DNA from: Acinetobacter piscicola | GTDB taxonomy: Bacteria > Pseudomonadota > Gammaproteobacteria > Pseudomonadales > Moraxellaceae | DNA: 43,850 nucleotides | Assembly: GCF_002233755.1 (NCBI RefSeq) | Contig: NZ_NIFO01000028.1 | Location: 1 to 43,850, forward strand | Reading direction: 5' to 3' | Shown: piece after piece, positions 34,189-42,707 of the stretch | How the letters are laid out: every line of letters starts with the position of its first letter | How positions within the stretch are numbered: the first letter of the stretch is position 1 | Position numbers and translations under genes: made by a program | Notes under the pieces: model-generated | Seen by the model: only the letters and a program-made list of their open reading frames with translations | The model's database searches: none | What the model was told of the DNA's origin: nothing

Positions 34189-36483
34189 ATGTCGAACATG
34201 CAACTAGACACCTTAAGACGCATTGTACAAGAGATCAATGCGTCCGTCAGTTTGCATGATTCCTTAGAAATCATGGTCAACCAAGTTTCTGAAGCCATGC
34301 ATGTGGATGTTTGCTCTATTTATTTGTTGGATGAACGTAATCAGCGTTATGTGTTGATGGCAAGTAAAGGTTTAAACCCTGAATCTGTTGGTAATGTTTC
34401 ACTCCAATTGAGCGAAGGTTTGGTGGGGCTAGTTGGGCAACGTGAAGAAATTGTCAATTTAGACAATGCCTCTAAACACGAACGCTTTGCTTATTTCCCA
34501 GAAACTGGAGAAGAAATTTATAACTCATTCCTTGGCGTACCCGTGATGTACCGCCGTAAGGTAATGGGCGTAATGGTCGTTCAAAATAAAGAGCCCCAAG
34601 ATTTCAGTGAAGCAGCCGAATCATTTTTGGTCACCCTTTGCGCACAACTTTCAGGTGTCATTGCACACGCACATGCCGTGGGTAATATCGATGTATTCCG
34701 CAAACCCAGTAATTCTCCAAACTATAAAACCTTCCAAGGCGCATCTGGTGCAGGTGGTATTGCCTTAGGTCGTGCCATTATTCTCTACCCTCCTGCGGAT
34801 TTAGCTGCTGTTCCAGACCGCGATGCCGATGATATTAGTGAAGAGCTTGAATTATTAGACCGAGCGATTGAATCAGTACGAGCTGAAATTGAATCACTTG
34901 ATGAAAAAATGCAAGATTCACTGATGTCTGAAGAACGTGCTTTATTTAGCGTGTTTTTACGCATGTTAGATGAAAATGCATTACCTTCTGAAATTAAAGA
35001 AATCATTCGAGATGGTAGTTGGGCACAAGGTGCAGTTAAGCATGTGATCGAACGTCATGCTGCACTCTTTGCACAAATGGAAGATGATTATTTACGTGAA
35101 CGTGTTTCTGACTTAAAAGATCTTGGTCGACGTATCTTAGCAGCATTGCAAGAAGGCGATACCAGTCATAAAGAACTGCCGTCTGAAAGCATTCTCATTG
35201 GTGAGGAAATCAGTACCGCTGCTCTAGTTGAACTACCTGTTGATAAAATTGCGGCTATCGTCACCTCTGAAGGTGCAGCCAACTCGCATATGGTGATTGT
35301 GGCTCGTGCTTTGGGTATTCCAACGGTGGTTGGGGTAACTGAATTACCTGTAAATACCCTAGATGACGTTGAAATGATTGTGGATGCATATCAAGGGCGT
35401 GTTTTCGTCAATCCGCCACGCCGTTTGCGTACCCGCTACAAAGAAATCCAAAAAGAAGAAGAACAAATCGCTAAAGATTTGAAGCAATACGAAACCAAAG
35501 ACTCAATCACCCCTGATGGTGTTGAAGTTAAGTTATATGTAAATACAGGTCTCATGATTGATGTTGTACGAGGCGTACAACGTGGCGCCAAAGGTGTTGG
35601 TTTATATCGTTCAGAGATTCCGTTCATGTTGCGTGAACGTTTCCCGGGTGAAGAAGAACAACGTGCGATTTACCGTCAACAGCTTAGTCACTTTGCCAAT
35701 AAACCAGTGGTCATGCGTACGCTTGATATTGGTGCAGATAAAGACTTACCTTACTTTGAAATTGAAGAAGAAAACCCTGCATTGGGCTGGCGTGGTATTC
35801 GTTTCACACTTGACCATCCTGAAATTTTCTCTTCGCAAATTCGAGCGATGCTTAAAGCCAGTATCGGCTTAAATAATTTACACATTTTATTGCCAATGGT
35901 GACCAGTGTCAGTGAAGTGGAAGAAGCACTGTATTTATTAGAACGTGATTGGCTTGCTGTTCAAGAAGAAGAGCAAGTCAAAATCATGAAGCCTAAAATC
36001 GGCATCATGGTTGAGGTGCCAAGTGTATTATTGCAAATAGAAGAGTTTGCACCTTTAGTCGATTTCTTCTCTGTCGGTTCTAATGATTTAACGCAATACC
36101 TACTTGCTGTAGATCGTAATAATCCACGGGTTGCTAATGTTTATTCACATTTTCATCCGGCTGTACTCAGAGCACTCCATCGCTTAGTACAAGAATGTCA
36201 TAAATACGAAAAACCTGTCAGTATTTGTGGGGAAATGGCAGGTGATCCATTATCTGCCATTTTATTAATGGCAATGGGTTTCAATACATTATCGATGAGT
36301 TCAAGTAATATCCTGCGTGTACGCAAAGCGATTTGCCACGTGCCTATGACCGATGCTCAAAAGCTTTTAAAAGAAGTGATTGCGATGAACAATCCGCTGA
36401 CGGTGAAAAGTTGGATGGAATATTATTTCAGGCATCATGGTTTAGGTGATATGGTTAAATCGAATCGTATGGTAAATATCTAA
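34189..36483 (+). CDS. ptsP: PEP-protein phosphotransferase of the nitrogen PTS (EI-Ntr)
   Basis: 764 residues. Residues ~1-170 are a GAF domain (VDVCSIYLLDERNQRYVLMASKGLNP, GEGLVGLVGQREE, FLGVPVMYRRKVMGVMVVQ). An EI module follows: SEGAANSHMVIVARALGIP with the PEP-phosphorylated His at residue 367, EIPFMLRERFPGEEEQ, MRTLDIGADK-like, FFSVGSNDLTQYLLAVDRNNP, and SICGEMAGDP with the catalytic Cys at residue 680. It passes phosphate from PEP to NPr. AAGGAG precedes the ATG by 9 nt. No NPr or EIIA-Ntr genes occur in this window. Confidence 0.97.
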   Translation: MSNMQLDTLRRIVQEINASVSLHDSLEIMVNQVSEAMHVDVCSIYLLDERNQRYVLMASKGLNPESVGNVSLQLSEGLVGLVGQREEIVNLDNASKHERFAYFPETGEEIYNSFLGVPVMYRRKVMGVMVVQNKEPQDFSEAAESFLVTLCAQLSGVIAHAHAVGNIDVFRKPSNSPNYKTFQGASGAGGIALGRAIILYPPADLAAVPDRDADDISEELELLDRAIESVRAEIESLDEKMQDSLMSEERALFSVFLRMLDENALPSEIKEIIRDGSWAQGAVKHVIERHAALFAQMEDDYLRERVSDLKDLGRRILAALQEGDTSHKELPSESILIGEEISTAALVELPVDKIAAIVTSEGAANSHMVIVARALGIPTVVGVTELPVNTLDDVEMIVDAYQGRVFVNPPRRLRTRYKEIQKEEEQIAKDLKQYETKDSITPDGVEVKLYVNTGLMIDVVRGVQRGAKGVGLYRSEIPFMLRERFPGEEEQRAIYRQQLSHFANKPVVMRTLDIGADKDLPYFEIEEENPALGWRGIRFTLDHPEIFSSQIRAMLKASIGLNNLHILLPMVTSVSEVEEALYLLERDWLAVQEEEQVKIMKPKIGIMVEVPSVLLQIEEFAPLVDFFSVGSNDLTQYLLAVDRNNPRVANVYSHFHPAVLRALHRLVQECHKYEKPVSICGEMAGDPLSAILLMAMGFNTLSMSSSNILRVRKAICHVPMTDAQKLLKEVIAMNNPLTVKSWMEYYFRHHGLGDMVKSNRMVNI

Positions 36484-36514
36484 TTCATTCTTTTTATTCT
36501 ATATTTTTAAATTT

Positions 36515-36703
36515 TCAAGCAAAAACAAGCGCACATAAAAAAGGCCGATAATCATCAGAATATCGACCTTGCCTATGTTTGTTATAACCACGTTTTGCAT
36601 CTTTCTTTCGATCTACAAACACTTGGCTTTTGTTCACTTCATGCATGTGTTTTGCTACAAAGTTGTTGATCACAACCTCAAGCTGTTGCTTTTTCTTTGC
36701 CAT
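36515..36703 (-). CDS. arfA: Probable alternative ribosome-rescue factor ArfA, encoded with an internal terminator
   Basis: 62 residues from the ATG at 36703, which has AAGGTGAG 5 nt upstream; a Met three codons earlier (36712) lacks this. The protein is highly basic (MAKKKQQLEVV ...), and residues 26-45 (SQVFVDRKKDAKRGYNKHRQ) resemble the ArfA motif of E. coli (LFRQRV...KKGKGSYMRK): hydrophobic-Phe, then Arg/Lys cluster, then K-x-G-Y. The C-terminus is hydrophobic (PFLCALVFA), as in ArfA. Decisively, a 10-bp hairpin with a U6 tract lies inside the coding sequence, about 20 nt before the stop, so most transcripts should end near codon 55 without a stop. In E. coli and other proteobacteria ArfA is made from such non-stop mRNAs and recruits RF2 to stalled ribosomes when trans-translation fails. 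Homology by eye is suggestive, not proven. Confidence 0.65.
   Translation of the reverse strand: MAKKKQQLEVVINNFVAKHMHEVNKSQVFVDRKKDAKRGYNKHRQGRYSDDYRPFLCALVFA
36535..36570 (-). terminator. Intrinsic terminator located inside the arfA coding sequence
   Basis: On the minus strand AAGGTCGATA pairs with TATCGGCCTT (10 bp, one U-G pair) around a 10-nt loop, followed immediately by T6. The hairpin falls within codons ~45-55 of the arfA-like ORF; the natural stop codon (36515-36517) is 20 nt beyond the T-run. It would create stop-less mRNA. Confidence 0.8.
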
Positions 36704-36865
36704 GTTTCTCACCTTTATGATTGGCTTCCCACTTTGTCTGGGACTGTGATATTACGCTTTTTTGTACAGAATACAAGCGGATTACACCATTATTTTATCA
36801 ACAAAATTGTATTTTTAGCCTCCATTTTTTGATCAATATAAATCACCCAAAAATTTGCTCGACTA

Positions 36866-36895
36866 TCAAAAAAGCCATCAATAAAATGATGGCTT
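36866..36895 (-). terminator. Intrinsic terminator of the isochorismatase-family gene
   Basis: On the minus strand AAGCCATCA pairs with TGATGGCTT around a short loop, followed by a T-run; 23 nt past the stop codon at 36919. Confidence 0.8.
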
Positions 36896-36918
36896 CTCAA
36901 TGTTAATTCAAGCGCTCA

Positions 36919-37554
36919 TTAACGATTTGAATCTAACAATTCGTTATGGCTAATCACATCTTGAGCCTTTGCATAACTTTCCATAAGCAACTGATAAGCT
37001 AGAAATATTTGCGTATAAACTTGCGCCCATTCTTGAGCATCTGCACGATTCCACGTTTTCTGAATTTCTGAAGCAACTGCGGCAGTATCCATCGGAACCA
37101 CACGTGCTAAAGTAATTTCTTGCGCCATTTTGGTATACGTTCCAGAAGCATCAACTACGGCAAATACTTTATAACCATCAGCAACAGCGCTGATTGCAGG
37201 AAATGCCATACATACACTGGTAATCGTTCCTGCAATAATTAACGTTTTCTTTCCAGTTGCTTTGACTGCTGCAACAAACTCAGGATTATCCCAAGCGTTA
37301 ATTTCGCCTTTACGTGCCACATATTGTGCATGTGGTGCGTTGTGATGAATTTCAGGAATAAGTGGGCCATTTGGACCTTGTGGCACTGATGCTGTAGTAA
37401 TCACTGGAATATTTGCGAGTGAAGCAATTTTGGCTAATGCTGCTGCACGTTGGCGTAATTCAGGCATTGGCATATCACCAACAGTTTGAAATAAACCACT
37501 TTGATGATCAATTAACAACATTGCTGTAGGCGTCAAATTGCTCAATCGCACCAC
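36919..37554 (-). CDS. Isochorismatase-family cysteine hydrolase (YcaC-like)
   Basis: Up to 211 residues; start is GTG (37554 or 37551), without a Shine-Dalgarno sequence, because the sequence upstream is the truncated LysR gene. Catalytic triad elements are recognisable: [10 protein letters not shown] with Asp, [30 protein letters not shown] with the nucleophilic Cys, and VVDASGTY. The chain resembles YcaC-type hydrolases of amide or ester-like substrates. Compared with YcaC, about four residues around the conserved QAG appear to be missing ([18 protein letters not shown]). The frame is intact, but the missing promoter region and this gap make function uncertain. Confidence 0.8.
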   Translation of the reverse strand: MVRLSNLTPTAMLLIDHQSGLFQTVGDMPMPELRQRAAALAKIASLANIPVITTASVPQGPNGPLIPEIHHNAPHAQYVARKGEINAWDNPEFVAAVKATGKKTLIIAGTITSVCMAFPAISAVADGYKVFAVVDASGTYTKMAQEITLARVVPMDTAAVASEIQKTWNRADAQEWAQVYTQIFLAYQLLMESYAKAQDVISHNELLDSNR

Positions 37555-38287
37555 TCGACAAATTTCAATTACAGAAGTTGGAAAAATTTACTATCAACAT
37601 TGCAAAGCCATGCTGATCGAAGCTGAATCTGCTGATGAAGCGATTGAAATGCTCAGTTCTGAGCCAATGGGGACTGTAAAAATTTCATGCCCAACCAACC
37701 TTTTGCATCTCAATATCAGCACGATACTCAATCAGTTTTTAGCACAATATCCAAAAGTAAAATTGCATGTTGAAGCAACAAATCGAAAAGTGGATTTAAT
37801 CAATGAACGCTATGACATTGCGATTCGAATTAGACCATTACCATTAAGTGATTTGATTGTTCGTGATTTATCTGTAGCTCGACAATATATCGTTGCTAGC
37901 CCTGACTTAGCGCATCAAAATTTTGCTATTCAATCTCTTGAAGAATTAAAGGCTTGACCCATTTTAATGATGGAATCATTTTCACCTGAATACCATTGGA
38001 ACTTATTTAATGAAAATGGTGAACATTATTACTTTAAGTGTGAACCTAGACTGACAACGACTGATCTCAGTGCTTTGCACTCTGCGACATTACAAGGTTT
38101 AGGTGTTGCAAAATTACCAGATTTGATTGTTAGTGAAGACTTAAAATCAGGGCGGTTGGTTAAAGTCATTCCAGAATGGGAGCCTAAACCTGAGCTCATT
38201 CATTTGGCATATACCTCAAAGAGAGGACTATTGCCTTCTGTCAAAGCATTAATCGACTTTTTAGTAGATGCGTTTAGAGCTTCCTGA
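37526..38287 (+). pseudogene. LysR-family regulator, broken (N-terminus missing and internal stop)
   Basis: The readable sequence starts at [26 protein letters not shown], which normally follows the HTH of LysR proteins (about residue 30 onwards); the first ~30 residues with most of the HTH are gone. Downstream the effector domain continues normally (SSEPMGTVKISCPTNLLHLNIS) until LEELKA, then TGA at 37955 in the same frame, then PILMMESFSPEYHWNLF. In relatives a Trp codon (TGG) commonly precedes P-I-L, so TGG to TGA is the likely mutation. The C-terminal half runs to 38287. Both lesions argue for a non-functional gene. Formerly it probably regulated the divergent isochorismatase gene. Confidence 0.8.
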
Positions 38288-38319
38288 CAATTTTTTGTTT
38301 TGAATTGACAAAATAAATC

Positions 38320-38358
38320 AGCCTTTTTCTTTATTGTTATGATTGTGAGAAAAAGGCT
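38320..38358. terminator. Hairpin after the LysR pseudogene
   Basis: AGCCTTTTTCT pairs with AGAAAAAGGCT over a 17-nt interval. The T-run past the right arm is weak on the plus strand. Confidence 0.5.
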
Positions 38359-38580
38359 TATATTTCATAAAAATAGAATATAGTCCGACCTATATGATCG
38401 TTTATCTTATTAGATCAGGGTCAAATATTCTAATCAACTCATTCAGTATTTATCACGACACCACCACATTCAAAATATTTGTTTTAAACATATCAGAATA
38501 AATTCACAAGTTGCTTTCATTATGAAAGTAAGTTATAAAAATGACTCCTCCTTATTCAAAAAACAAACAGGAAAAATTGA

Positions 38581-39396
38581 ATGAATCACATTGCACATAG
38601 AATATTAAGAAAGCCTTTTTTTGGTCGCTTTGAAACACCTTGGAATTGGCCCAGTGATATTTCACAAGATGGCTGGGAACATGTTGCGTTCAAAAATGCC
38701 AAAGGCGTTCAACTCATTGGTTATTGGAAAAGTGCCGTAGCACCAATAGGCACTTTAGTATTAGGCCATCCTATGGGGAAAGCCGCCAAAGGTTTTTGGT
38801 TGCGTTATGGACATGCAGAATTATTCTTAAACAATAATTTTAATGTTTTTTTATTCGATGCGAATGGTTTTGGAGAAAGTGAAGCCGCATCCTTTGACTA
38901 TCCTGCCGACTTTTTGGCTGCGGGTATATTTGCAAAAAATAAAGCAACAAGTCTAGATGTAGGCTTGGTTGGCGCATCATTTGGTGCAGGTTGGGGACTA
39001 TGTTCTATGGCAAGAGAAGGAAGTCCATACACCACTGCAATCTTAGAAGCAGTATTTCCAACACTTCCTGATTTTTGGAAACATTATCCAATCGCACATA
39101 CCGCAATTCAAACCTCTAAAATTATTTGGCCGTGGATTGAACGAGATCTTAGACCGATTGAAGATGCATCTCAGCTTTTAGGGAAACCCAATATCATGTT
39201 GATTTATGGTGATAAAGATATTTATACACCACCTAAACATGGAGAAAAACTCAGCCATGCCATGAGAAACTCTGCAAATGTAGAAATGCACGTCATCTCT
39301 GGTGGAAAACATACTTATATTTACCGAGACCAACCTGAGGAATATATAAAATATGTCCTACCCTTTTTAAAAAAATCTTTTACAAAACCAACTTAA
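38581..39396 (+). CDS. Alpha/beta-hydrolase fold protein
   Basis: 271 residues. Nucleophile elbow VGASFGAGWG supplies Ser; YGDKDIYTPP the acid; SGGKHTYIYRD the His. VLGHPMGKAAKGFWLRYGH after the first strand provides the oxyanion region. Layout matches cytoplasmic serine hydrolases of the dienelactone-hydrolase/acyl-esterase kind. No signal peptide. An HxlR regulator gene lies ~115 nt downstream, a pair often found in such accessory loci, so it may be regulated together. Substrate unknown. Confidence 0.88.
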   Translation: MNHIAHRILRKPFFGRFETPWNWPSDISQDGWEHVAFKNAKGVQLIGYWKSAVAPIGTLVLGHPMGKAAKGFWLRYGHAELFLNNNFNVFLFDANGFGESEAASFDYPADFLAAGIFAKNKATSLDVGLVGASFGAGWGLCSMAREGSPYTTAILEAVFPTLPDFWKHYPIAHTAIQTSKIIWPWIERDLRPIEDASQLLGKPNIMLIYGDKDIYTPPKHGEKLSHAMRNSANVEMHVISGGKHTYIYRDQPEEYIKYVLPFLKKSFTKPT

Positions 39397-39453
39397 CAAG
39401 ACTCACAACATATTATGATTTATGATGTTTAGTCCAAGTCATTATGAATCAAG

Positions 39454-39486
39454 CAAAAGAGGTGATTTACCTCTTTTGTGCTTTTT
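39454..39486 (+). terminator. Intrinsic terminator of the alpha/beta-hydrolase gene
   Basis: CAAAAGAGGT pairs with ACCTCTTTTG around GATTT (10 bp, no mismatch), then GTGC and T5. It ends 25 nt before the HxlR gene's ATG. Confidence 0.88.
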
Positions 39487-39510
39487 CTAAAATCATTTGA
39501 GTCAATTAAA

Positions 39511-39960
39511 ATGCAAAAAAAAAGTTTTAGTGATATGCAATGCCCTATTGCTCAAAGCCTTGATAATGTTGGAGAATGGTGGAGCATCCTTATTCTAAGA
39601 GATGCATTTTATGGCATGAAACGTTTTGATGAATTTCAAACCAGTCTTGGAGTTGCTTCAAGTACACTGACTCGTAGATTGAATGGATTGGTTGATTCAG
39701 GTTTATTAGAAAGATACCAATATTCATCTAAACCACCTCGTGATGAATATCACTTAACCCAACGAGGTCGAGATTTTAAATCTGTTCTTATCTCATTGAT
39801 GGATTGGGGAAATCAACATTTCCCACCTGAGCAAGTCACTGTTGTGATTACAGATACTCAAACAGGACAAGCCACTCAACCTATTTTGGTTGATCAAATA
39901 ACAGGTAAAATCATTACTGAAGAAACCCATGCGATTCAAAGAACCTATAAAAATAAGTAA
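39511..39960 (+). CDS. HxlR-family transcriptional regulator
   Basis: 149 residues from the ATG at 39511. DMQCPIAQSLDNVGEWWSILILRDAFYG with the conserved Cys near the start and G-x-W-x4-I-L-R, FDEFQTSLGVASSTLTRRLNGLVDSGLLER with the recognition helix, and YHLTQRGRDFKSVLISLMDWGNQHF are all typical of HxlR (HTH-hxlR). The single N-terminal Cys is often the redox or electrophile sensor. The next ~45 residues form an acidic, Thr-rich tail. A terminator ends 25 nt upstream of the start, so its promoter must overlap that hairpin or lie in the preceding gene. Confidence 0.9.
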   Translation: MQKKSFSDMQCPIAQSLDNVGEWWSILILRDAFYGMKRFDEFQTSLGVASSTLTRRLNGLVDSGLLERYQYSSKPPRDEYHLTQRGRDFKSVLISLMDWGNQHFPPEQVTVVITDTQTGQATQPILVDQITGKIITEETHAIQRTYKNK

Positions 39961-39970
39961 TCACCCAACT

Positions 39971-40020
39971 GCATATTTAAAAGCCTCACCTAATTTTAAA
40001 TAACTAAGGCTTTTAAATGC
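39971..40020. terminator. Hairpin downstream of the HxlR gene
   Basis: TTTAAAAGCCT and AGGCTTTTAAA form a perfect 11-bp stem, 15 nt after the stop codon. Confidence 0.6.
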
Positions 40021-40118
40021 GGCATTTCAATCCATAGAACGACAAAGAAACGATAAAGAAAACGCCGTAAGTGATTGAGCAAATATAAAAGATAAAATTC
40101 TAAGGCTTAAATATAAAA

Positions 40119-41780
40119 TTAACTCGCCAAAGCCCGTTCCAATATTCTTTCCACATCCACAACTTTTGGATCGAGAATACCAACAACTCTGCCATGAAAT
40201 TCACTATAACGGCTCTGAATAAAAGCATGAGCAACAAAATCAGGTGCATGCTGTTTCAATAAAATCGCTTGCGCAAAAATCACCAAACGGCTGACTAAAC
40301 CCCGTGCCATGAACTGTAATTCATCTGCTTGCAAGCTGCTGAATAATTTAAACAAGGACTGTAATTCATTCTGTAGAATTGCATCTTGGCTGGCCACCTC
40401 GGCAAAGGATTTAAACAATATTTCAATCGATTCACGCTCACGTTGAATCGCACGTAATACGTCTAAACACATGACATTGCCCGAACCTTCCCAAATGGTA
40501 TTCACAGGTGCTTCTTTAAAAATACGTGCCATGATTCCAGTATCAACATAACCATTGCCGCCAAAGACTTCCATCATTTCACCAGTCAACTCTACAGCTC
40601 GTTTACATACCCAGAACTTAGCCGCAGGTGTCATGATACGTTTCCATGCCAATGACAATTCATCATCATTTTCATAACAATGTGCAAGATGAAAACTGAG
40701 TTGCATCGCAGCTTCTGTTTCCAAAGCTAAATCGGTCAAAACCGCTTGCATCAAAGGTTGTTCAGCTAAATGCTTTCCAAATGCTTTGCGTTGCCGTGTA
40801 TAAGCAATACATTGCACCAAAGCTTGGCGTAGCATGGCACTTGAACCGACTGAACAGGTTAAACGTGTATAGTTTGCCATTTCGATAATGGTCGGAATAC
40901 CTCGCCCTGCCTCACCAATCATAATGCCCCAAGCATTTTTAAACTCTACTTCTGAGCTTGAATTACTACGGTTACCGACCTTATCTTTTAAGCGCTGTAC
41001 TTCAATCGTATTCTTAGTGCCATCTTCCAACCAACGAGGAACAAAGAAACATGCAAAACCATCTTGTTCAGTTTTCGCGACCACAAGATGTGCATCACAC
41101 ATTGGTGCAGAGAAAAACCATTTATGCCCTGTGAGTAAATACACTTGTCCACGGCCAGACTCAGTGACAGGAACAGCAAAGGTTTCGTTGGCACGCACAT
41201 CTGAGCCACCTTGCTTTTCCGTCATACCCATGCCCATCCAAATGGATTTTTTTTGGCTAATCGGCACGTCACGTTCATCATATTCTTTACATAGTAATTT
41301 CTCACCGATTTTTGCCCAAAGCTCAGGTTCATTCTGAATCAGTGGAATACTCCCCATTGTCATTGAGTTAGGGCATAAATTGCCAGCCTCAACCTGTCCA
41401 CTCAGGAAAAACCGTGCCGCCCAATCAACCCATTTGCTCGATGATTGAGGATGATTAAATGGATAAGCATGGGTATCGAATTGTCGATTCAAACGCATCC
41501 ATTTATGCCATGCAGGATGAAATTCTAGAAAATCCTTACGGCGACCACGTGCATCAAAACTATGTAACTCAGGAGTATGTCGATTAGCTAAATCTGCATA
41601 TTCATAATATTCAGCAGAACCTACAATTTTCCCAAACTCAGTTAAATTGTATTGATCCTGACTACCATAGCGCTGCAAAATTTCTTGCAGTACTTGATCT
41701 GTACTCAACAAGTTGTAATTCTGCAATTCATCAAATTGATTGTGAATTTGGTGTGTTTGCCAGTTGTGTGCCGTATTCAT
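40119..41780 (-). CDS. AidB-like acyl-CoA dehydrogenase
   Basis: 553 residues, close to the 541 of E. coli AidB. MTEKQGGSDVRANETFAVP and the GHKWFFSAPMCDAHLVVA segment contact FAD; TRLTCSVGSSAMLRQALVQCIAYTRQRKAFGKHL is the conserved helical signature, and EVFGGNGYVDTGIMARIFKEAPVNTIWEGSGNVMCLDVLRA the C-terminal one with the family's catalytic-type Glu. AidB is induced by alkylation in E. coli and binds DNA; the Acinetobacter member may equally act on isovaleryl-CoA-like substrates. A divergent TetR gene starts 80 nt away and is the probable regulator. Confidence 0.9.
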   Translation of the reverse strand: MNTAHNWQTHQIHNQFDELQNYNLLSTDQVLQEILQRYGSQDQYNLTEFGKIVGSAEYYEYADLANRHTPELHSFDARGRRKDFLEFHPAWHKWMRLNRQFDTHAYPFNHPQSSSKWVDWAARFFLSGQVEAGNLCPNSMTMGSIPLIQNEPELWAKIGEKLLCKEYDERDVPISQKKSIWMGMGMTEKQGGSDVRANETFAVPVTESGRGQVYLLTGHKWFFSAPMCDAHLVVAKTEQDGFACFFVPRWLEDGTKNTIEVQRLKDKVGNRSNSSSEVEFKNAWGIMIGEAGRGIPTIIEMANYTRLTCSVGSSAMLRQALVQCIAYTRQRKAFGKHLAEQPLMQAVLTDLALETEAAMQLSFHLAHCYENDDELSLAWKRIMTPAAKFWVCKRAVELTGEMMEVFGGNGYVDTGIMARIFKEAPVNTIWEGSGNVMCLDVLRAIQRERESIEILFKSFAEVASQDAILQNELQSLFKLFSSLQADELQFMARGLVSRLVIFAQAILLKQHAPDFVAHAFIQSRYSEFHGRVVGILDPKVVDVERILERALAS

Positions 41781-41860
41781 CCTGAATCTTCACCTTGTTG
41801 TTTTACCGAATTACATTCAGTATAAGATAAAATTCTTTTGCGGGTGTTCAGCTTTAATTT

Positions 41861-42475
41861 ATGAAAATTCCTGACATTCAAGTCCGTCGTAAGCCACGCC
41901 AATCAAGGGCGAGAATGACTCAAGAAGCATTGATGGAAAGTTTTGTTCGGCTTTTAGCTGAGCGTTCAGCCAATGAAATTACCATTCGTGAAATTACCGA
42001 TCTTGCAGGTGTAGGTTTAGGAACATTTTATGAATACTTTTCGAAGAAAGAAGATTTGATTGCATTAACCATTCATCAGCATGTCAAAAGTAATGCAGAA
42101 ATCTTAAAAAGTTATGCACAAAGCCAATATGAGTTATCCACAATTCCGAGTTTTCAAGCTTATTTACAGCAGATTATTCATTTCCAGCTTAAAGAAATTA
42201 AAGCACAACAGTTTTTGTGGGCACAGTCTTTTTTATTGGAACGGCAAGTTTCAAGCATTGAAAGTTATCAAAAAAGTTATGCCATGATGGTGCAAATGTG
42301 GCAAAGCATTCTTGAACCTTTTATTCAGGATAATGAACTGCTTCAACGTATGAGCTTAAATGTGCAAAGGGTTTGCTATGGCTTTGTGTCACAGACTTTA
42401 TTGACGCAGCCTGAGTTTGCAGAATGGGAGGTTTTGGAGAAGGATATTATCAATGGATTAAGCTGTTTTGTATAA
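41861..42475 (+). CDS. TetR-family transcriptional regulator
   Basis: 204 residues. The N-terminal HTH is typical: RKPRQSRARMTQEALMESFVRLLAERSANEITIREITDLAGVGLGTFYEYFSKKEDLI. The ligand-binding domain (about 65-204) is helical, with no strong sign of a known class. Divergent from the AidB-like acyl-CoA dehydrogenase gene, with an 80-nt shared promoter region, so it most likely represses that gene in response to an acyl-CoA or related compound. The AraC remnant begins just past its stop. Confidence 0.93.
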   Translation: MKIPDIQVRRKPRQSRARMTQEALMESFVRLLAERSANEITIREITDLAGVGLGTFYEYFSKKEDLIALTIHQHVKSNAEILKSYAQSQYELSTIPSFQAYLQQIIHFQLKEIKAQQFLWAQSFLLERQVSSIESYQKSYAMMVQMWQSILEPFIQDNELLQRMSLNVQRVCYGFVSQTLLTQPEFAEWEVLEKDIINGLSCFV

Positions 42476-42499
42476 CTTTCAAAACCATGGAGCGTAAGA

Positions 42500-42707
42500 T
42501 AGCAATACGATTGAAGCCTATATGTATTAGGAGTGTGTCCAGTCCAACTTTTAAAAGCTCTTGCGAATGAATTGACTTCCTGAAAACCCAATAAGAATGA
42601 AATTTCACTTGGACTGATGGATGATTGCTTTAAATAATACTGCGCTAAAGCTTGACGGGTATCATCTAATATCGTTTTAAAACTTGTATCTTCTTCTTTT
42701 AATAAAA
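42500..42707 (-). pseudogene. AraC-family regulator, C-terminal HTH remnant
   Basis: Reading the minus strand from about 42707 gives KEEDTSFKTILDDTRQALAQ, then SSISPSEISFLLGFQEVNSF and ARAFKSWTGHTPNTYR: the typical second half of an AraC HTH domain. The N-terminal ~250 residues are absent and no start codon or ribosome-binding site precedes it. After TPNTYR the frame runs on without a natural stop (LQSYCYLTLHGFES) into sequence antisense to the TetR end, so the 3' end is also disturbed. Confidence 0.7.

Noticed and set aside
36569..36832. 87-codon plus-strand ORF overlapping the arfA-like gene
   Set aside because: Cys/Phe/His-rich shadow with no ribosome-binding site; antisense to the small gene.
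42376..42591. Minus-strand ORF MGFQEVNSF... reaching into the TetR gene
   Set aside because: Its start is an internal codon of the AraC remnant and its 3' half is antisense to TetR; reported as part of the pseudogene.
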